Origin: Stictocephala bisonia
Lineage: Eukaryota > Arthropoda > Insecta > Hemiptera > Membracidae
Direction: 5' to 3'
Assembly (NCBI GenBank): GCA_035578905.1
Contig: JAQJVL010000302.1
Coordinates: 146,472-210,471, forward strand
Length of the DNA stretch: 64,000 bases
Shown: positions 31,220 through 42,344 of the stretch, piece by piece
Layout: the number at the start of each line of letters is the position of its first letter
Position numbering within the stretch: position 1 is the stretch's first letter
The notes under the pieces: model-generated
Seen by the model: the letters and a program-made list of their open reading frames with translations, nothing else
What the model was told of the DNA's origin: nothing
Databases searched by the model: none
Program-made: the position numbers and the translations under genes

Positions 31220-33205
31220 GTAACGGATGTTACTTTTTAACTCAAAATTCAAAATGTTTTCTGCCTTTTTATGCACATACAGCTATTTTTTCATCATTAA
31301 GATACTAAAAGAGGTTGTGTTAATCACTAAGGCAAGTTTGGTTACGTAAACCTAAATAGTTTAAGTACAATAATTAATCTTAGAGTGTAACGGATGTTAC
31401 ACGATTGTGAACCCACTGCATGCAGTCATGAACATTTAACAAAAAGGCAGTTATTCTAGAATGTCTTTTAAAATGTCATCGTTATGACAGCTATCTAGAT
31501 TAAGTCTCTTTATCATGTTCACTAATAAGAATTGACAAATATTTGATAACAACTTTAAAAAAATAATAAGCTCTGTAACGGATGTTACACACATTTTGTA
31601 ATGGATGTTACATATTTTTCACCTTTAAGAAAAGTACTTTAAATTGCAATCCAAACACTAACAATGAATGAATACTCATTTCATTGTATTTATGCATTTA
31701 AAATATTTTTTACAGTAGATAGCATTAAAAAGTGCTAATAACAAAATAATGCTCTCGCTTCATCAATAGTCATTGCCGTATACCTCTTCTGTTTTTTTTC
31801 TCTTTCTTCGTTTCTATACCAAACACTTTTACATAATTCAGTTTTCCTGGGGCTTGCCATCTCACTTGATCACTCTCATGCCATTGTATTACTGTATTTG
31901 TTCTTAGTGTCTTCACAAATTTTATTCCTAGGAGTTGTAGTTTTAACAGTAAACAAATCGTTGCTCAAATATTCTGTAATCAGTTGACGACTAACTGCTT
32001 TTTGTTTCTTAGGACTAAATGGCAGTGCTTTTCTAACTTTAGAGACAGCCTTGGGGAGAGTATTGTTCTTCTTGTATGAGCCAAGCACTTTTTCGAGGGT
32101 AGCTAGACCTACTGTCAGAGCAAGCTGTAGTGATGTTTTTCCTTGTCTGTTAGGCATTAACTCTAAAACTAAATTTCTTTTGTTGCCTTTAACTTTTCTC
32201 CCTGTGACATTTTTCTTTTATTTTTCCTATTTTCTTTATTTTTGGCACTGTCTTTTTGTATACAATACTTTCTACTTCTCTTAATATTGTTCTTGAAATA
32301 GCACACTTTTCATCCTGTTTTTAAAACTTGTTAAGAATTTTTGATACCTTCTGTAACAACTGAACATCAATTTACTTTGATTTTTATGATAGGTTTTATT
32401 TTAAAACAATAGTTTAAGTCGTATCTCAGTGTTTAATAGGTGTCTAAGAGTAACACTTTTAAGCTCATCAACAACCTATGAAAAGCTAAAAGAGTGAATT
32501 AGTGCGCTTGCCATAAAAAGGTATCCTTGGCCTGCAGTTAAGAGATAAATTTTCAACAAACTATAAATCACTTTATTAGGCAATATTCCCAAGTAGATTA
32601 GCCTATATACAAGATAATACAAGATCTATATTTATTAATAAAGTAGAATCATTAAATATTCAAACCATTACAATGTAGTTTTGAGTAAACAAGCGTATAT
32701 TGTCTTCCAATGGCCAAAATAAAACTTTAAAGAAGCATTATTAGGCACAAGGTAGTCCTAGGCTAATTGAAACAATTCTTGATAGGCCTAATACTATTAG
32801 TTATAAATAATGGTTTATTAAAACGTTGAATTTAGGGAAGACTTAAAAAAGAAAAATATGACAAATAAGCCAGGTTTGTTGTTTAAATTGTCTTCAAACA
32901 GTGCATAAATAATTGGCATAAACTATAAATTCAGCTTTATAATATCAGGTTAGCCATATGTTAGTCAAAATCTTGATGAACAGAAAGAGAAACATCAATT
33001 TGTGCCTTGTAACATCTGTTACGTAACGGATGTTACACATTTTTAACTCTCTAAAAAACTGATTGTGTTAATCAACTAAACAAACTAAAATGCTGAATAG
33101 AAGCACATTTATATAAACCTTACTTCTGGAGAGTTTAACTTATTTTGATAATACTTTTGAGTAAAAATAATAACTTTTTAATGTTTTAGTGTAACGGATG
33201 CTACA
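31220..33205. repeat. Seven copies of the palindrome TGTAACGGATGTTACA
   Basis: Sites at 31220-31233 (missing outer bases), 31386-31401, 31574-31589, 31597-31612 (T for C), 33008-33022 (ATCT core), 33023-33037 and 33190-33205 (C for T in the arm). GTAAC/GTTAC arms pair across a GGAT centre. They cluster in the outer 400-550 bases at each end of the element, none in the middle 1.4 kb. Confidence 0.9.
31876..32157 (-). pseudogene. Basic transposon-associated protein fragment
   Basis: A 93-codon minus frame inside the 2.35-kb element, with upstream Lys/Arg-rich sequence in other frames (to about 32290). It has a KVRKALPFSPKKQKAVSRQL segment. I recall similar basic (K/R)ALP.SP..K.AVV.KL segments in an unnamed transposase family of hydra and insects, whose C-terminal part resembles the fragments at 39.5-40.7 kb. 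It is probably the remnant of the element's own protein. No DNA-binding or catalytic motif can be confirmed. Confidence 0.45.
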
Positions 33206-33599
33206 TCTGACCTATAAGTTTTCAAAAGGAAATAAAGTAGAAATGACTCTTACCTGGATATTTATGTTTTAGTTAGAGCTTAACAATTACATGATCTTTG
33301 AAAACAGCTAGCTTTGATCAACTCACCAACAGTAGTGCATTCATAAAAACATTACCAACTTAGTCAATCCTACAGCAATGACTACAGTTTGTCTGTCAAG
33401 CAACTTTACATGTCTAAAAAAGCACTTAAAACTTTAGATTGAAAAACAATACTTGGCATTTTATTAGTACAAATAATACCATAATCAAAAGTGCTAATAT
33501 TACTTAGTTTTCATTTAAAACATTTTTTTACTAAAATTCACTTTTTACACGGATTGGCTGAACAACAAAAAAATTGAAAAGAACCAAAGACATAAAGAT

Positions 33600-34120
33600 A
33601 TTCTCAAACTTACACCATTGACTTATGATATTTCTCGCCATGAATTTCGTTTTACAGTAGAAACTTCCACATGATATGTCATTGAACTCTGTCTTTAATT
33701 CTTAAAACTTCTTAAAAACTCCTCGTCAATATTGAAGAAAGAGCCTTATGTTTACTCCACCACCTCGTTCCTCAAATTGTTTGAAGTCTATAATTAATCG
33801 TGTGCACTATATATCTTCTTTGTTTCCTTCTCCCTAACGGTCATTCTCTTGTAGCTTAAACTTGAGAATACAGTGGACCAGACCAAGTAGGTTTTCTGCT
33901 GGAAGTAGGTTCACTGTAGCATCGGCAGCAACTAAATTCAAAACATGGCCCATACTGTGTGCATAGATAAGTTCTTTGTTGTCTTGTTTTAAGTGAGCTT
34001 GAAGACCATTATAAGGTCTTTTAATGTTATTGGCCAATATGGAATGAGCAGGCAACAATGTTTGATGTAGAAATGTCTCACTTGTCAAGATCTACTTTTA
34101 TACGCTCATAGAGAGCCAGT
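33600..34120 (-). pseudogene. hAT-superfamily (ZMYM1/DUF4371-like) transposase, middle part
   Basis: Minus strand. YNGLQAHLKQDNKELIYAH then MGHVLNLVAADATVNLL (34010-33890) is the conserved Asn-Gly...His...Leu-Asn-Leu-Val block of hAT ZMYM1-like transposases. In the next frame QTIGTRWWSKHKALSS-like residues (near 33770-33730) are the downstream Trp-Ser block. It continues on the far side of the inserted element at 31198. Some stops, dead. Confidence 0.8.
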
Positions 34121-34259
34121 TTGGTAGTTTAACTACTCCAGTTGTTTTGTTCATCCAATAAATTTTACAAACAAAATTTTAAGTACTGAGGCATAATAGA
34201 AAGTTGATTTAGTAATGCACTTTTGTATCAATGTATGATTGAAGTGATTAGTAACAATT

Positions 34260-34663
34260 AAGGTGGTGCAATCGGTTTTCTGTAAGTTAATTATTTCCCA
34301 ATTTTATAATCAAAATTAGTTAATGCACCTTCCCTTGAGACAGGAAAAATATTTTAAAAATCTTTTTGTACATATACCTTTTTACCTTTAAAATTATAAA
34401 TATTTTTACAATTTGTTAAAATGTAAAACATCTAAATCCCTTCAATTAAATGTAAAATTATAGTTATAAAAAATTTAATTTTACTTTCACGTTTCTAGTT
34501 GATTTAAAATCAGCTGAATTCAGCACTTCATAAGGCCACAAGTTCTAATGTAGAGGTTAAACATTTTTTTTCTATTTTTCCTGTCTCAAGGGAAGGTACA
34601 TTAACTAATTTTGATTATAAAATTGGAAAATAATTAACTCACTGAAACCGATTGCACCACCTT
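34260..34663. mobile_element. 404-bp MITE with ~100-bp inverted repeats
   Basis: 34260-34357 (starting AAGGTGGTGCAATCGG) and 34565-34663 are nearly perfect inverted repeats, with about 205 bp between them. Flanks allow either an ATT duplication (34257-34259 and 34664-34666) or a TA duplication if the ends are taken one base inward, so Harbinger- and mariner-type origins are both possible. No coding capacity. Confidence 0.85.
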
Positions 34664-35270
34664 ATTAAATTAGCTACCTGTATTTCAAATTACATTATTT
34701 AACAGTTGTTAATTATTTAAACTACTACTCAGCCAACTGCTTAAACTTTTAGAACTTCTGTCCATTTCAATCAGTTTTTTCTTAACTTTCCTCTTCTAGG
34801 TGCAACTTTTGATATACATGCTTATTTTTTTCCAATAAATTAAATCAAAGTGTAAACGTAAAAACGTCCCAACCCAGCCGTTCACATGCCTAGTCAACTG
34901 TAACCACAGAATAATATAAAAACAGGGGTCAATCCATATGAAGTGGTCCAGAAATAATTTAATTGGTTGCTGCAACATTTTTATTATTTTTCATATTTTT
35001 ATACATAAAAATACCACTCATCAGAAGTACAAAAAGTATGTTATTTAATTTTAACATTTTTATTTTACCGATGGTGACCATTTTGGCTTTGGCAAAACAC
35101 CTCTTTTAAATGAATTTCCAACTTTGCAGAGAAGCACATATCTCCTATTCATCCTAGAACATTCAAACAAAAACCAATCTCTTCAGAAGAGTCTGAACTT
35201 AAATTTAAGTCCTTATAGGTATGATCTTAAACTTAGGTGTAAGGGCACAAATGTATCTTCAAGATTCAAG
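34664..35270. other. AT-rich spacer
   Basis: Nothing recognised besides an unmatched 60-codon frame at 34796-34978 (minus). Confidence 0.45.
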
Positions 35271-35468
35271 ATGTTTTATTTCACATAACGTTTCCATAAT
35301 TTTACAAATTTTATTTGTAAGTAAACAGGTGAAGAGTCAATGTCCTAAAAACTAAAATTATCCTAAAACTTATTCTAAAATTACATATCAACGATCAAAG
35401 AGTTATCACTTAAAAACTCTCCTACATCATAATATTCTTTCTGAATCAGGAAGTTTTTAACAATATTT
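35271..35468 (-). mobile_element. 3' UTR and tail of the CR1-like LINE
   Basis: On the minus strand it ends TGAAATAAAACATCTTGAATCTTGAA near 35265-35290, a polyadenylation-like signal followed by short ATCTTGA repeats, as in CR1-group LINE tails. Confidence 0.65.
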
Positions 35469-37335
35469 TTAAACAATAATATTTAGGGTTTTTAGATTAG
35501 ACGGAATTTTATTGTAATACTTTAGACCAATGTAATGAGGGGAATTTTCAAATAGTTTTAGCCTATGAATTGGATATTGGAGTTGTTCTCTGAATCTTGT
35601 GTTGTAAATATGGCTGTGCTGTTTATTTAAAATTAAATCTTTATTTTTATGTACAAATAATAAACATTTAAAAATATACATGGAAGGAAGTGTTAGAACA
35701 TTCAGCTCTTTGAATACAGATCTGCATGATTGGTTATGGTCCATAAAAAGCATTGTTCGAATGTATGTCTTCTGAATTTTAAAAATCTTAAGAATATCGG
35801 TTGAGCTACCCCATAGTTCAAGACCATACTGGAGCAGGGACCCAAAGCAAGCATGATACACTGTCATTCTAACACTCAGCTCCACAGTTCCTCTCAAAAT
35901 ATACATTTGGAAACATAAGGAACTTAATCTTTTACTCAGTGCTTCTATTAGGGGTCTCCATGTAACGTTTTGATCAATGATTAACCCCAAAAACTTTACC
36001 ATCTCTTTGATAGTTATGATGTTGTCATCGATGGTAATGGAATTACTAAAAGGGCATTTGTTATGTTGTGTTTGAAATTTTATTATTTCAGTTTTTTCCT
36101 TATTTAATTTAAGTCCATTTATATCAAACCACTTCCTTTATTTCAGGTAAAACTCTTTCCACTGCTTTCTTTAATTCATTATTATTTGAACATTTCAATA
36201 GAATTGAGGAAGTTTTTAGTGTCATCTGCATATAAAAAAACTTCATCATTGTTAATATTTAAAGGTAAATCATTGATGTATAGAATGAATAATAATGGAC
36301 CTAGCAGCAAACCTTGAGGAACTCCATTTATATTCTCATTCCAATCTGACATATATTTACCATCTGTTTTTTATAATGACTCGTTGTTTTCTATTTGCCA
36401 GGTATGATTTTAACCAATTTAGAACTCCATTGTTGATTCCATAAAATTTCAGTTTCTCAATTAGAATGTCATGATTAACACAGTCAAATGCTTTTGACAA
36501 GTCACAAAAAACACCTGCGGTGCTCTTAGACTTGTCAAGCCCCTCTGTAATATGGTTGATTAATTCTGTGGCTGCATCAATTGTACTATACCCCGGTCGA
36601 AAACCATACTGTTTTTTACAAATTATATTATTATTGTTGAGAAATGTACTTAACTGATCGAGAGCAACTTTTTCAAATACTTTTGATAGAACTGGTAATA
36701 CTGACACAGGCCTATAATTATCGGGGTTATTTTTATTGTATTTTTTATGGATTGGTATTACGTTTGCATATTTTAATTGACTTGGGAAAACTCCCTCATA
36801 GAAGCACTGATTGATAGAAACGTCAAAGGCTGTGAAATATAACCTGCAGTATTTTTCAGAACCTGCACAGGAATCTCATCCCACCCAACTGATTTTTGTT
36901 TTTTAAATTTGCTATTTATCTGATTTATCCATTTATCTGATTTATTGTAACAAAACTAAATTCAAATTTATGGTTTGACACTTCTTCCCGTTTTGTTAGA
37001 AACTTCCTAGCAGCTTCTATTGAAATTAAATTGTTTGATTTACATCCAACATTGATGAACATTTCATTAAACTTACAAGCAATTTCATTTCCATTGATAA
37101 TTTCCTCATCCATAAAGTTAACCTGTTCAAATCCTACATTTGGCACATTTTGTTGTAATCCTAATACAGACTTGACTACATTCCAAGCTGCTTTATTTTT
37201 ATTTTCAGCATTTGCTATATATTTACTACTTGCAATTCTTTTGGCAGTACCACAGACCTTTCTAAAATTTTTTTTGTACAACTTTACATAATTTAAAAAT
37301 ATTTGATCTTTTGAAGTTTTTGCTAAAGTATGCAA
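35469..37335 (-). pseudogene. CR1-like LINE reverse transcriptase
   Basis: Minus strand, nearly complete RT in four pieces. 37335-36925: linker frame with NKNKAAWNVVKSVLGL. 36707-36357: LPVLSKVFEKVALDQL, YGFRPGYSTIDAA, FCDLSKAFDCVNHDIL (first Asp), WLKSYL. About 36330-36190: GVPQGLLLGPLLF and YADDTKNF (catalytic pair). 36002-35469: VKFLGLIID, LQYGLELWGSS, FENSPHYIGLKYYNKIP. Stops and frame changes near 36900-36720, 36350 and 36030. It joins the endonuclease upstream (37340-38520), so the copy is long rather than 5'-truncated. Order and wording fit CR1/Jockey-group elements. Confidence 0.88.
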
Positions 37336-37339
37336 TTCT

Positions 37340-38520
37340 CGTTTACGCCTACTTGAGATACAAATTCCGGTTGTAATCCAATTTTTGTTTGTGCATTTCG
37401 AATTTGTTAAGGTTTTTGTTTTTACTGTTTTTAACGGAAAGTGACTATCGAAGTTTAATTTGAACAGAGGTAAAAATATATCAAAGATTTTTTTGGGATG
37501 AATTTGTATTATTTAAATTCCATTTTATGTCTTTTACACATTCTGTAAAGTTGTATAAGCCTGATTTTGTAAATCTTCTTCTTCTTTCTAACTTGTGGAG
37601 ACCATTTTGTCTGGATTCTTTAAACATGGAAATTAATAAGGCTCTGTGGTTTAATTAATAAGACATGCCGAGTTCAACATTCAAGCGAGGTCTCTGACTA
37701 ACAAGTTTGTTTGAGATTACATTATCAATACAAGTTTTAGAGTCAAAGGCTATTCTTGTTGGTAAGTAAAAGTTTAAATTAAACCCGTTACATTCTAATA
37801 TATTTAATAGATTATCTCTTACCCTAGGATTGCGAGAAGTTATTAGACTATCAATATTTAAGTCGGATGCTATATAAATATGTTTTGTTTTAGCTTCTTT
37901 TTTTAGTGTACATAATAGTTTTCAAGTTTACTTAAAAACAAGTTCATATTACTCAAGTCTGTATTATGATATAAAGAGATAACTATATGCGAAACTGTAT
38001 TCTGATCCACTACTTCAATGCAACAAGCTTTAAAAACAAAATCTTCTTTTAAACTACTAATTAAATCATTTCTTATCTTAAACGTAATGTTTTTCTTAAT
38101 CAGAATACAGGAACCTCTTCTTACAGATTTTTCCCTACAATAACAATCTGCCAATGTAAAATTTAAAATATTGTTATGCAGTAAACATAGTTCATTTTCT
38201 TTCAGCCAATGCTCATTTAAGCAGATAATACCTAAATTTAATTTACTTAAAAACTGATTAAACTCGTCAATCTTAGTCAACGATCTTAAACCTCGTATAT
38301 TACAGTGCATCAACCATTTACAACTCCTCAAAGTTTTACCATTGATATTATCAATATCATCTACATATGTCTCTATGGATTGTGAATTGGTATAATTTTG
38401 ATCCATGTTACTGATGAAATCTTGATTGTCAATATTATTATCTTTATAGTTGGTCAGGTTTGATGAACTATAACTTGTTTCGACATCAAAACTAGGCAAA
38501 TTTGCAGATACAACATCGTT
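37340..38520 (-). pseudogene. APE-type endonuclease of the CR1-like LINE
   Basis: Frame 38499-37903 has an Asn/Asp/Ser-rich leader and then HCNIRGLRSLTKIDEFNQFL (Asn active-site block), LGIICLNEHWLKENE (Glu block) and a Cys/Arg-rich stretch, then a SLYHNTDLSNMNLFL segment. Downstream (37900-37340) the DLNI/SDH-type motifs fall in broken frames (for example DSLITSRNPRVRDNLLNIL near 37850-37800). It is the N-terminal part of the same ORF2. Confidence 0.8.
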
Positions 38521-38594
38521 GTCTAAGTAACTTAGTTTAAATCTAAGAGTGTATGGCTATTGGCATTTGTTGAAGATGGAGTGGTAGAGGTGTC

Positions 38595-39029
38595 TTACTG
38601 TCTTGTTGGATACTGTTTCGATTTTTCACTGCTGCCGGTGTTACAGGATTGCTGATGATGCGCAAGTGGGGTGGATAGTGGAGGAAAAAGAGTCATGTCA
38701 GTTGTGACAGGGCCAGCTGGTGCTGATGGGCTCACACTGCAGATGGGCACACTGTTTTCATAGGCAGATTGGGTCTCTGGGTGGATTTCATATCTTTTTA
38801 TTTCTCTTCGGAGCTTTCTTACAAAACCTGAGTGCGAGAGACCATTTCTAAGCACTCGTGTAGATTTTTTGTCGCAAGTGACAATCTTTACTTTAGCACC
38901 AGTTTCGTGATGGAATTTTGCAAGATTTTCAATAAACTGTTGTGGATCAATCAAATCATGAACGCAACCCATAGGTGAACATACAAGGGTTTTCAGATTT
39001 GTTGATTTGAAATGTTCAAAGTTTATCAT
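38595..39029 (-). pseudogene. Probable ORF1 3' part of the CR1-like LINE
   Basis: A clean 144-codon minus frame directly upstream of the endonuclease, in the same orientation. Basic, with LVCSPMGCVHDLIDPQQF and a Pro/Ser/Thr-rich tail; I cannot match it to a family. Its place suggests ORF1 or an N-terminal domain of ORF2. Alternatively it is a separate scrap. Confidence 0.45.
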
Positions 39030-39479
39030 GGAATTTTTTCAAAAATCAATTTTCACACATTTATTTTTTCCAAAAGGCAACAGTTAATTTATTTGTTATT
39101 TTTTTATCTGCTAGGTATATCAAGGTGCTTCAAACTTAAAAGTTTTAAATTGTGGACTAGCATAGTTTTTTTAGAAAAAAATGTTTGAAATCATGAAATT
39201 TTCAAAGTTCAAAGATTAGTATATTTTTTGGGCATGAAAATAAAAATTTGAAATTTATCCCAGTTTTAGTACTAAAATAGAGGAACAACCTGCAAAAATT
39301 TGGTTTTGTAGGCTTTATTATTTACAAAGATATAGAATGTAGAAAAGTGCAAGAACTAAAAAAAAACAATATTGCTCCAGCTACTTACAATGCTAAACAT
39401 AGCTAAATATTATGCTTTGTTATGCCTGAAAACATATAAAACAATGACACACATATAGCTATACCATTTATTAATATAC

Positions 39480-40161
39480 AAACTTTTATCTTCATGACTG
39501 GTGAGTATTGAGTAGATGTGAGATTTCATCACCCAAGCATTGTGTGAAGTTGCGCCAGTTGCTGTAGTTAGTTGTAGACTGTAGGGGTGTGGTCTTCTTC
39601 AAGTTATTACTCAAAGGGACCCATGTTCCATAATTTTTGCTGTATTTGAAGGTAGATCTTGGACCAGCAGGTTCATAAAAGTGAACAAAACAGTCATTAT
39701 GCTCTCGGTTGACCGCTGTTTGTCATACACAGGCAATGGTATCACGTTCCTCCAAAGTTAACATCACTCTCTTTGGTGTTATAAATTCTTTGAAGTCCAC
39801 AGATTTAGACGTTTTGAATCTCTTAACTGTGTTGTCTGCCACAAACATATGTCAATGAAAAGATTGTGTTTCAAGAATTGAATTTGAAAAAATTCAAATT
39901 CAAGAATTTGAATCAAACTTCAAGTTCTGTTTCATTCTTTGTTATTTTAAAAGTGGATCTGCCGTTAAAAGTATACAGTATAACTTTTTTAACGGCCGCT
40001 ACAATGTTTTTTATATCTTTAATGGGATATTTTTGGAAGGTATGAACTACCGTAGTATTGTGCTGTCGATGGTTGCTTATGATACAAAGGCTGTGGTTTT
40101 TAATCAGTCCCGAGTCCTCGTCAAAATAAGAGTAAACAACAGGATCAACAGTAGCCTGCAT
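39480..40161 (-). pseudogene. Transposase fragment (core plus C-terminus), minus copy
   Basis: 40161-39913 reads YSYFDEDSGLIKNHSLCIIS then HNTTVVHTFQK, and about 39850-39480 reads VKRFKTSKSVDFKEF, VMLTLEERDTIACVYDKQ and an FTFMNLLVQ-type tail in shifting frames. The second block is repeated, inverted, at 40330-40690. I recall an unnamed DNA-transposase family of hydra and insects with such a VACVYD...W C-terminal domain and an upstream CVISD...HD core. Central catalytic parts are deleted between 39913 and 39850. Confidence 0.6.
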
Positions 40162-40214
40162 ATTTACCCAATGCTTAATAATATATACATTTAGTTTTTG
40201 CTCTGAAAACTCTA

Positions 40215-40700
40215 AAGGGATTGTGTACTTTTACGTTGACAGTGAGGAAATAACAAAGGATGCAACACAACTTGAAGTTCGATTCAAAGAATGCCTCAAA
40301 AGTCCTGGAACCCGATCTTTTTATCGACTTCTGGTTGTAGCAGAAAAAAAAGTTAAGAGATTCAAAACGCCTAAATATGTGGATTTCAAAGAGTTTATAA
40401 CATCAAAGAGAGTAATGTTAACTTTGGAGGAACATGATACCATTGCCTGTGTGTATGACAAACAGCAGTAGTTCAGAAAATTCCATCTGTCAACCAGCAT
40501 AATGACTGTTTTGTTCACTTTTTTGAACCTGCTGGTCCAAGAACTTCCTTCAAATACAACAAAAATTATGAAACATGGGTCCCTTTGAGTAGTATCTTGA
40601 GGAAGACTACACCCCTACAGTCTACAACTAACTACAGCAACTGGCGTAACTTCAACATCATACATCTACTCAATGCTCACCTGTCAAGAAAATAAAGGTT
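40215..40700 (+). pseudogene. Transposase C-terminal fragment, plus copy
   Basis: Frame 40223-40471 reads YVDSEEITKDATQLEVRFKE, SPGTRSFYRLLVVAEKKVKR and VMLTLEEHDTIACVYDKQQ, then breaks and continues to about 40690 with LQSTTNYSNWR-type residues. It is an inverted near-copy of the block at 39480-39850, about 360 bp per arm. Same family as the minus copy; together they are arranged head to head. Confidence 0.65.
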
Positions 40701-40734
40701 TGTATATTAATAAATGGTATAATAAATAAAAGGA

Positions 40735-41515
40735 ATGCGGAGGTTGTCAGAGTACCAAGAATCTTTGGCAACTCCGTCTAGGTGTCTAAGGAAGTTAAGT
40801 ATCTGGATGTATGACTGGATGACAAACTTACCTGGAATAGAAACCTCGCCCAAGTCATAGACCACTCTTGGACCACATTGATGAGGTTGAAGCGTACCTT
40901 TGGATGCACGTGGGGATTGAACCCTCAGTTGGTACACTGGCTTTATACGAGGGCCGTTAGACCGATGCTTGTGGTGGCCCAAGGTCCAAAAAGTCACTAC
41001 TGTAAAAAACCTAACCAAGGTGTAGCGGTTAGCTTGTTTCGGAATCCTTGGGGTATTTAAGGGTACACCCACCGCTGCAATGGAGGTGTTGCTTAGTCTG
41101 CCCTCCCTTGACATTTTTATCTTGGGGGAGGCAAGGCTAGCGGTATACAAGTTCCAGATCAGTGGATGCTGGCAAGCTCAGTAAATGTACCGAAATCTCT
41201 AGCATCCTACAATCGGACATTCTAGAGATGTGTTCGAATAGGATGCCTAGACAAACTGACTTTGACAAACTCTATTGTGTTGTCATTGGTGACAGATTGG
41301 GAACAAGGTGATTCAGTTGCAATAAAGAACGTGCTCATGTGGTACACGATCATCCTTAAGGCTTACAAACCATCCTTGGTTCTGTTTACGGGGTCTATGG
41401 TGCCAGGTCAAAAACTGAGCTCAGTTTTAACCTCGGCGAACTGGCTACGGTTTTTCAGCCGGAAGTAGCTGCCATAGCTGCCTGTGCTCAGGCAAACTAG
41501 TAGGCTTATAAGTTA
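40735..41515 (+). pseudogene. RNase H-bearing LINE, RT C-terminus and RNase H start
   Basis: EVKYLDVXLDDKLTWNRNL near 40790-40850 (one stop), TLMRLKRTFGCTWGLNPQLVHWLYTRAVRPML near 40870-40975, then a linker in two frames (SALPXHFYLGGGKA, SDILEMCSNRMP), and LVLFTGSMVP near 41380, where the RNase H TDGS motif has lost a codon, followed by LATVFQPEVAAIAACAQAN near 41440-41500 in another frame (RNase H helix with its Glu). It fits the I/LOA/R1-type LINEs with RNase H. Related to 60270-61035. Confidence 0.75.
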
Positions 41516-41662
41516 TAAAAGTTATAAGTCACTACATTCTACGTATTCATCATTCATAACTAAGACGCGTACTTGTCATTGAGTGCAGTGATGTGGGTAA
41601 ATTTGGTTTGTGAATTAGTGTGATGAATGTAGATGAATTATTATCCATTATGTATGAATTAT

Positions 41663-41768
41663 CCACCCGCCCACCCATACACGTACAGTAATATTGACCC
41701 ACCCGCCCACCCATACACGTACAGTAGTATTGACCCACCCGCCCACCCATACACGTACAGTAGTATTT
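41663..41768 (+). repeat. CCCACCCATACACGTACAGT minisatellite, three units
   Basis: Three units of 38 bp, CCCGCCCACCCATACACGTACAGTA with a TATTGACCCA spacer. Same family as 6005, 13604, 51846 and 52302. Confidence 0.95.
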
Positions 41769-41779
41769 GGCCCACGTTT

Positions 41780-41934
41780 CAAATTACCGAGGTCCAATAT
41801 AAACTGTTTTAAAACATGATCAACATTTTATCCAGGTGTCAGATTGCCGAGGTTGCAGTAAAGCAACCAAGAGACAGATGACCAAGTTCTCTGTCAGCCC
41901 AGGACAAATAACCGAGGTATCAGATGGCCAAGGT
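41780..41934 (+). repeat. Cluster of five CAGATxACCGAGGT motifs
   Basis: Copies at 41780-41793, 41840-41853, 41875-41887 (AAGT end), 41905-41918 and 41921-41934 (CCAAGGT), all of the form C-A-R-A-T-N-R-C-C-R-A-G-G-T. Similar motifs in the opposite orientation lie at 60185-60269. Spacing is irregular (60, 35, 30, 16), so this is not a simple tandem repeat. Confidence 0.75.
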
Positions 41935-42148
41935 CACGTGACGCATCGAGTATATGTATTGTCTAAACTGAAAACATATAACACTGTACTTTAAATAAGC
42001 ACCCCTGCTTTTTATTAGGATAAAAAAAATATTGCTAGTTATCTTATAGTTGCAAGAAAGATTGCATTAATGATCATGCTATAAATTAATCTGATCAAAA
42101 TAATAATTGTAGTACTATAGTATAATTTTAATTAAATTGAATAGTAAC

Positions 42149-42312
42149 TATAATTAAGTACCCTTTGATTCATTTTTTATAATAATACATAGCCGGTTTA
42201 GATTTTTTTTCATTTATTATAGGTTATATTATTTACACTTTGAAGATGGCCTAAGAGCCGAAACTGGTCATGTATTATTATAAAAAATGAATAAAAGGGT
42301 TCTTAGTTATAG
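42149..42312. repeat. Foldback pair around a hammerhead-like motif
   Basis: About 50 bases at 42149-42198 (from TAACTATAATTAAGTACCCTTTGATTC) are an imperfect inverted copy of 42265-42312 (up to AAAAGGGTTCTTAGTTATAG). The arms carry TTTTTTATAATAATACAT and its complement. The hammerhead-like core lies at the foot of the right arm. It fits the inverted or tandem pseudo-LTRs of Penelope-like elements. Confidence 0.75.
42233..42274 (+). ncRNA. Hammerhead-ribozyme-like motif (Penelope type), degenerate
   Basis: Core UUGAAGA (42240-42246; the first C of CUGANGA is U), stem II GGC/GCC around a CUAAGA loop (42248-42259), then GAAA (42260-42263), a 2-bp stem III (AC/GU) with loop UG, and the cleavage triplet GUC ending at 42269. 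Stem I is short with a bulge. Penelope-like elements are known to carry minimal hammerheads of this shape. The C-to-U change in the core may impair cleavage. Confidence 0.6.
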
Positions 42313-42344
42313 CACAGAATATAGACAGATACAGAAGCCCCACG
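42313..42344 (+). repeat. Long-range inverted repeat, left arm
   Basis: A 32-bp block (starting CACAGAATATAGACAG, ending AAGCCCCACG) whose exact reverse complement lies at 47831-47862. It directly follows the hammerhead foldback, so it may belong to the same repeat family. Flanking sequence shows weaker similarity (CTATAAC next to both). Confidence 0.9.

Larger units (their letters stand above)
31206..33560. mobile_element. 2.35-kb DNA transposon inserted in the hAT transposase gene
   Basis: Left end CAGCCAATCCGTATG and right end CACGGATTGGCTG are inverted repeats (12-14 bp). Flanks are GACAACA and AACAACA, 6 of 7 bases alike, and the flanking hAT coding sequence joins across it. Seven copies of a TGTAACGGATGTTACA-type palindrome lie inside, four near the left end and three near the right, like subterminal transposase-binding sites. 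It carries a fragment of a basic protein (31876-32157, minus). The superfamily is unclear; CAG starts recall hAT, but the near-TSD is not 8 bp. Confidence 0.75.
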
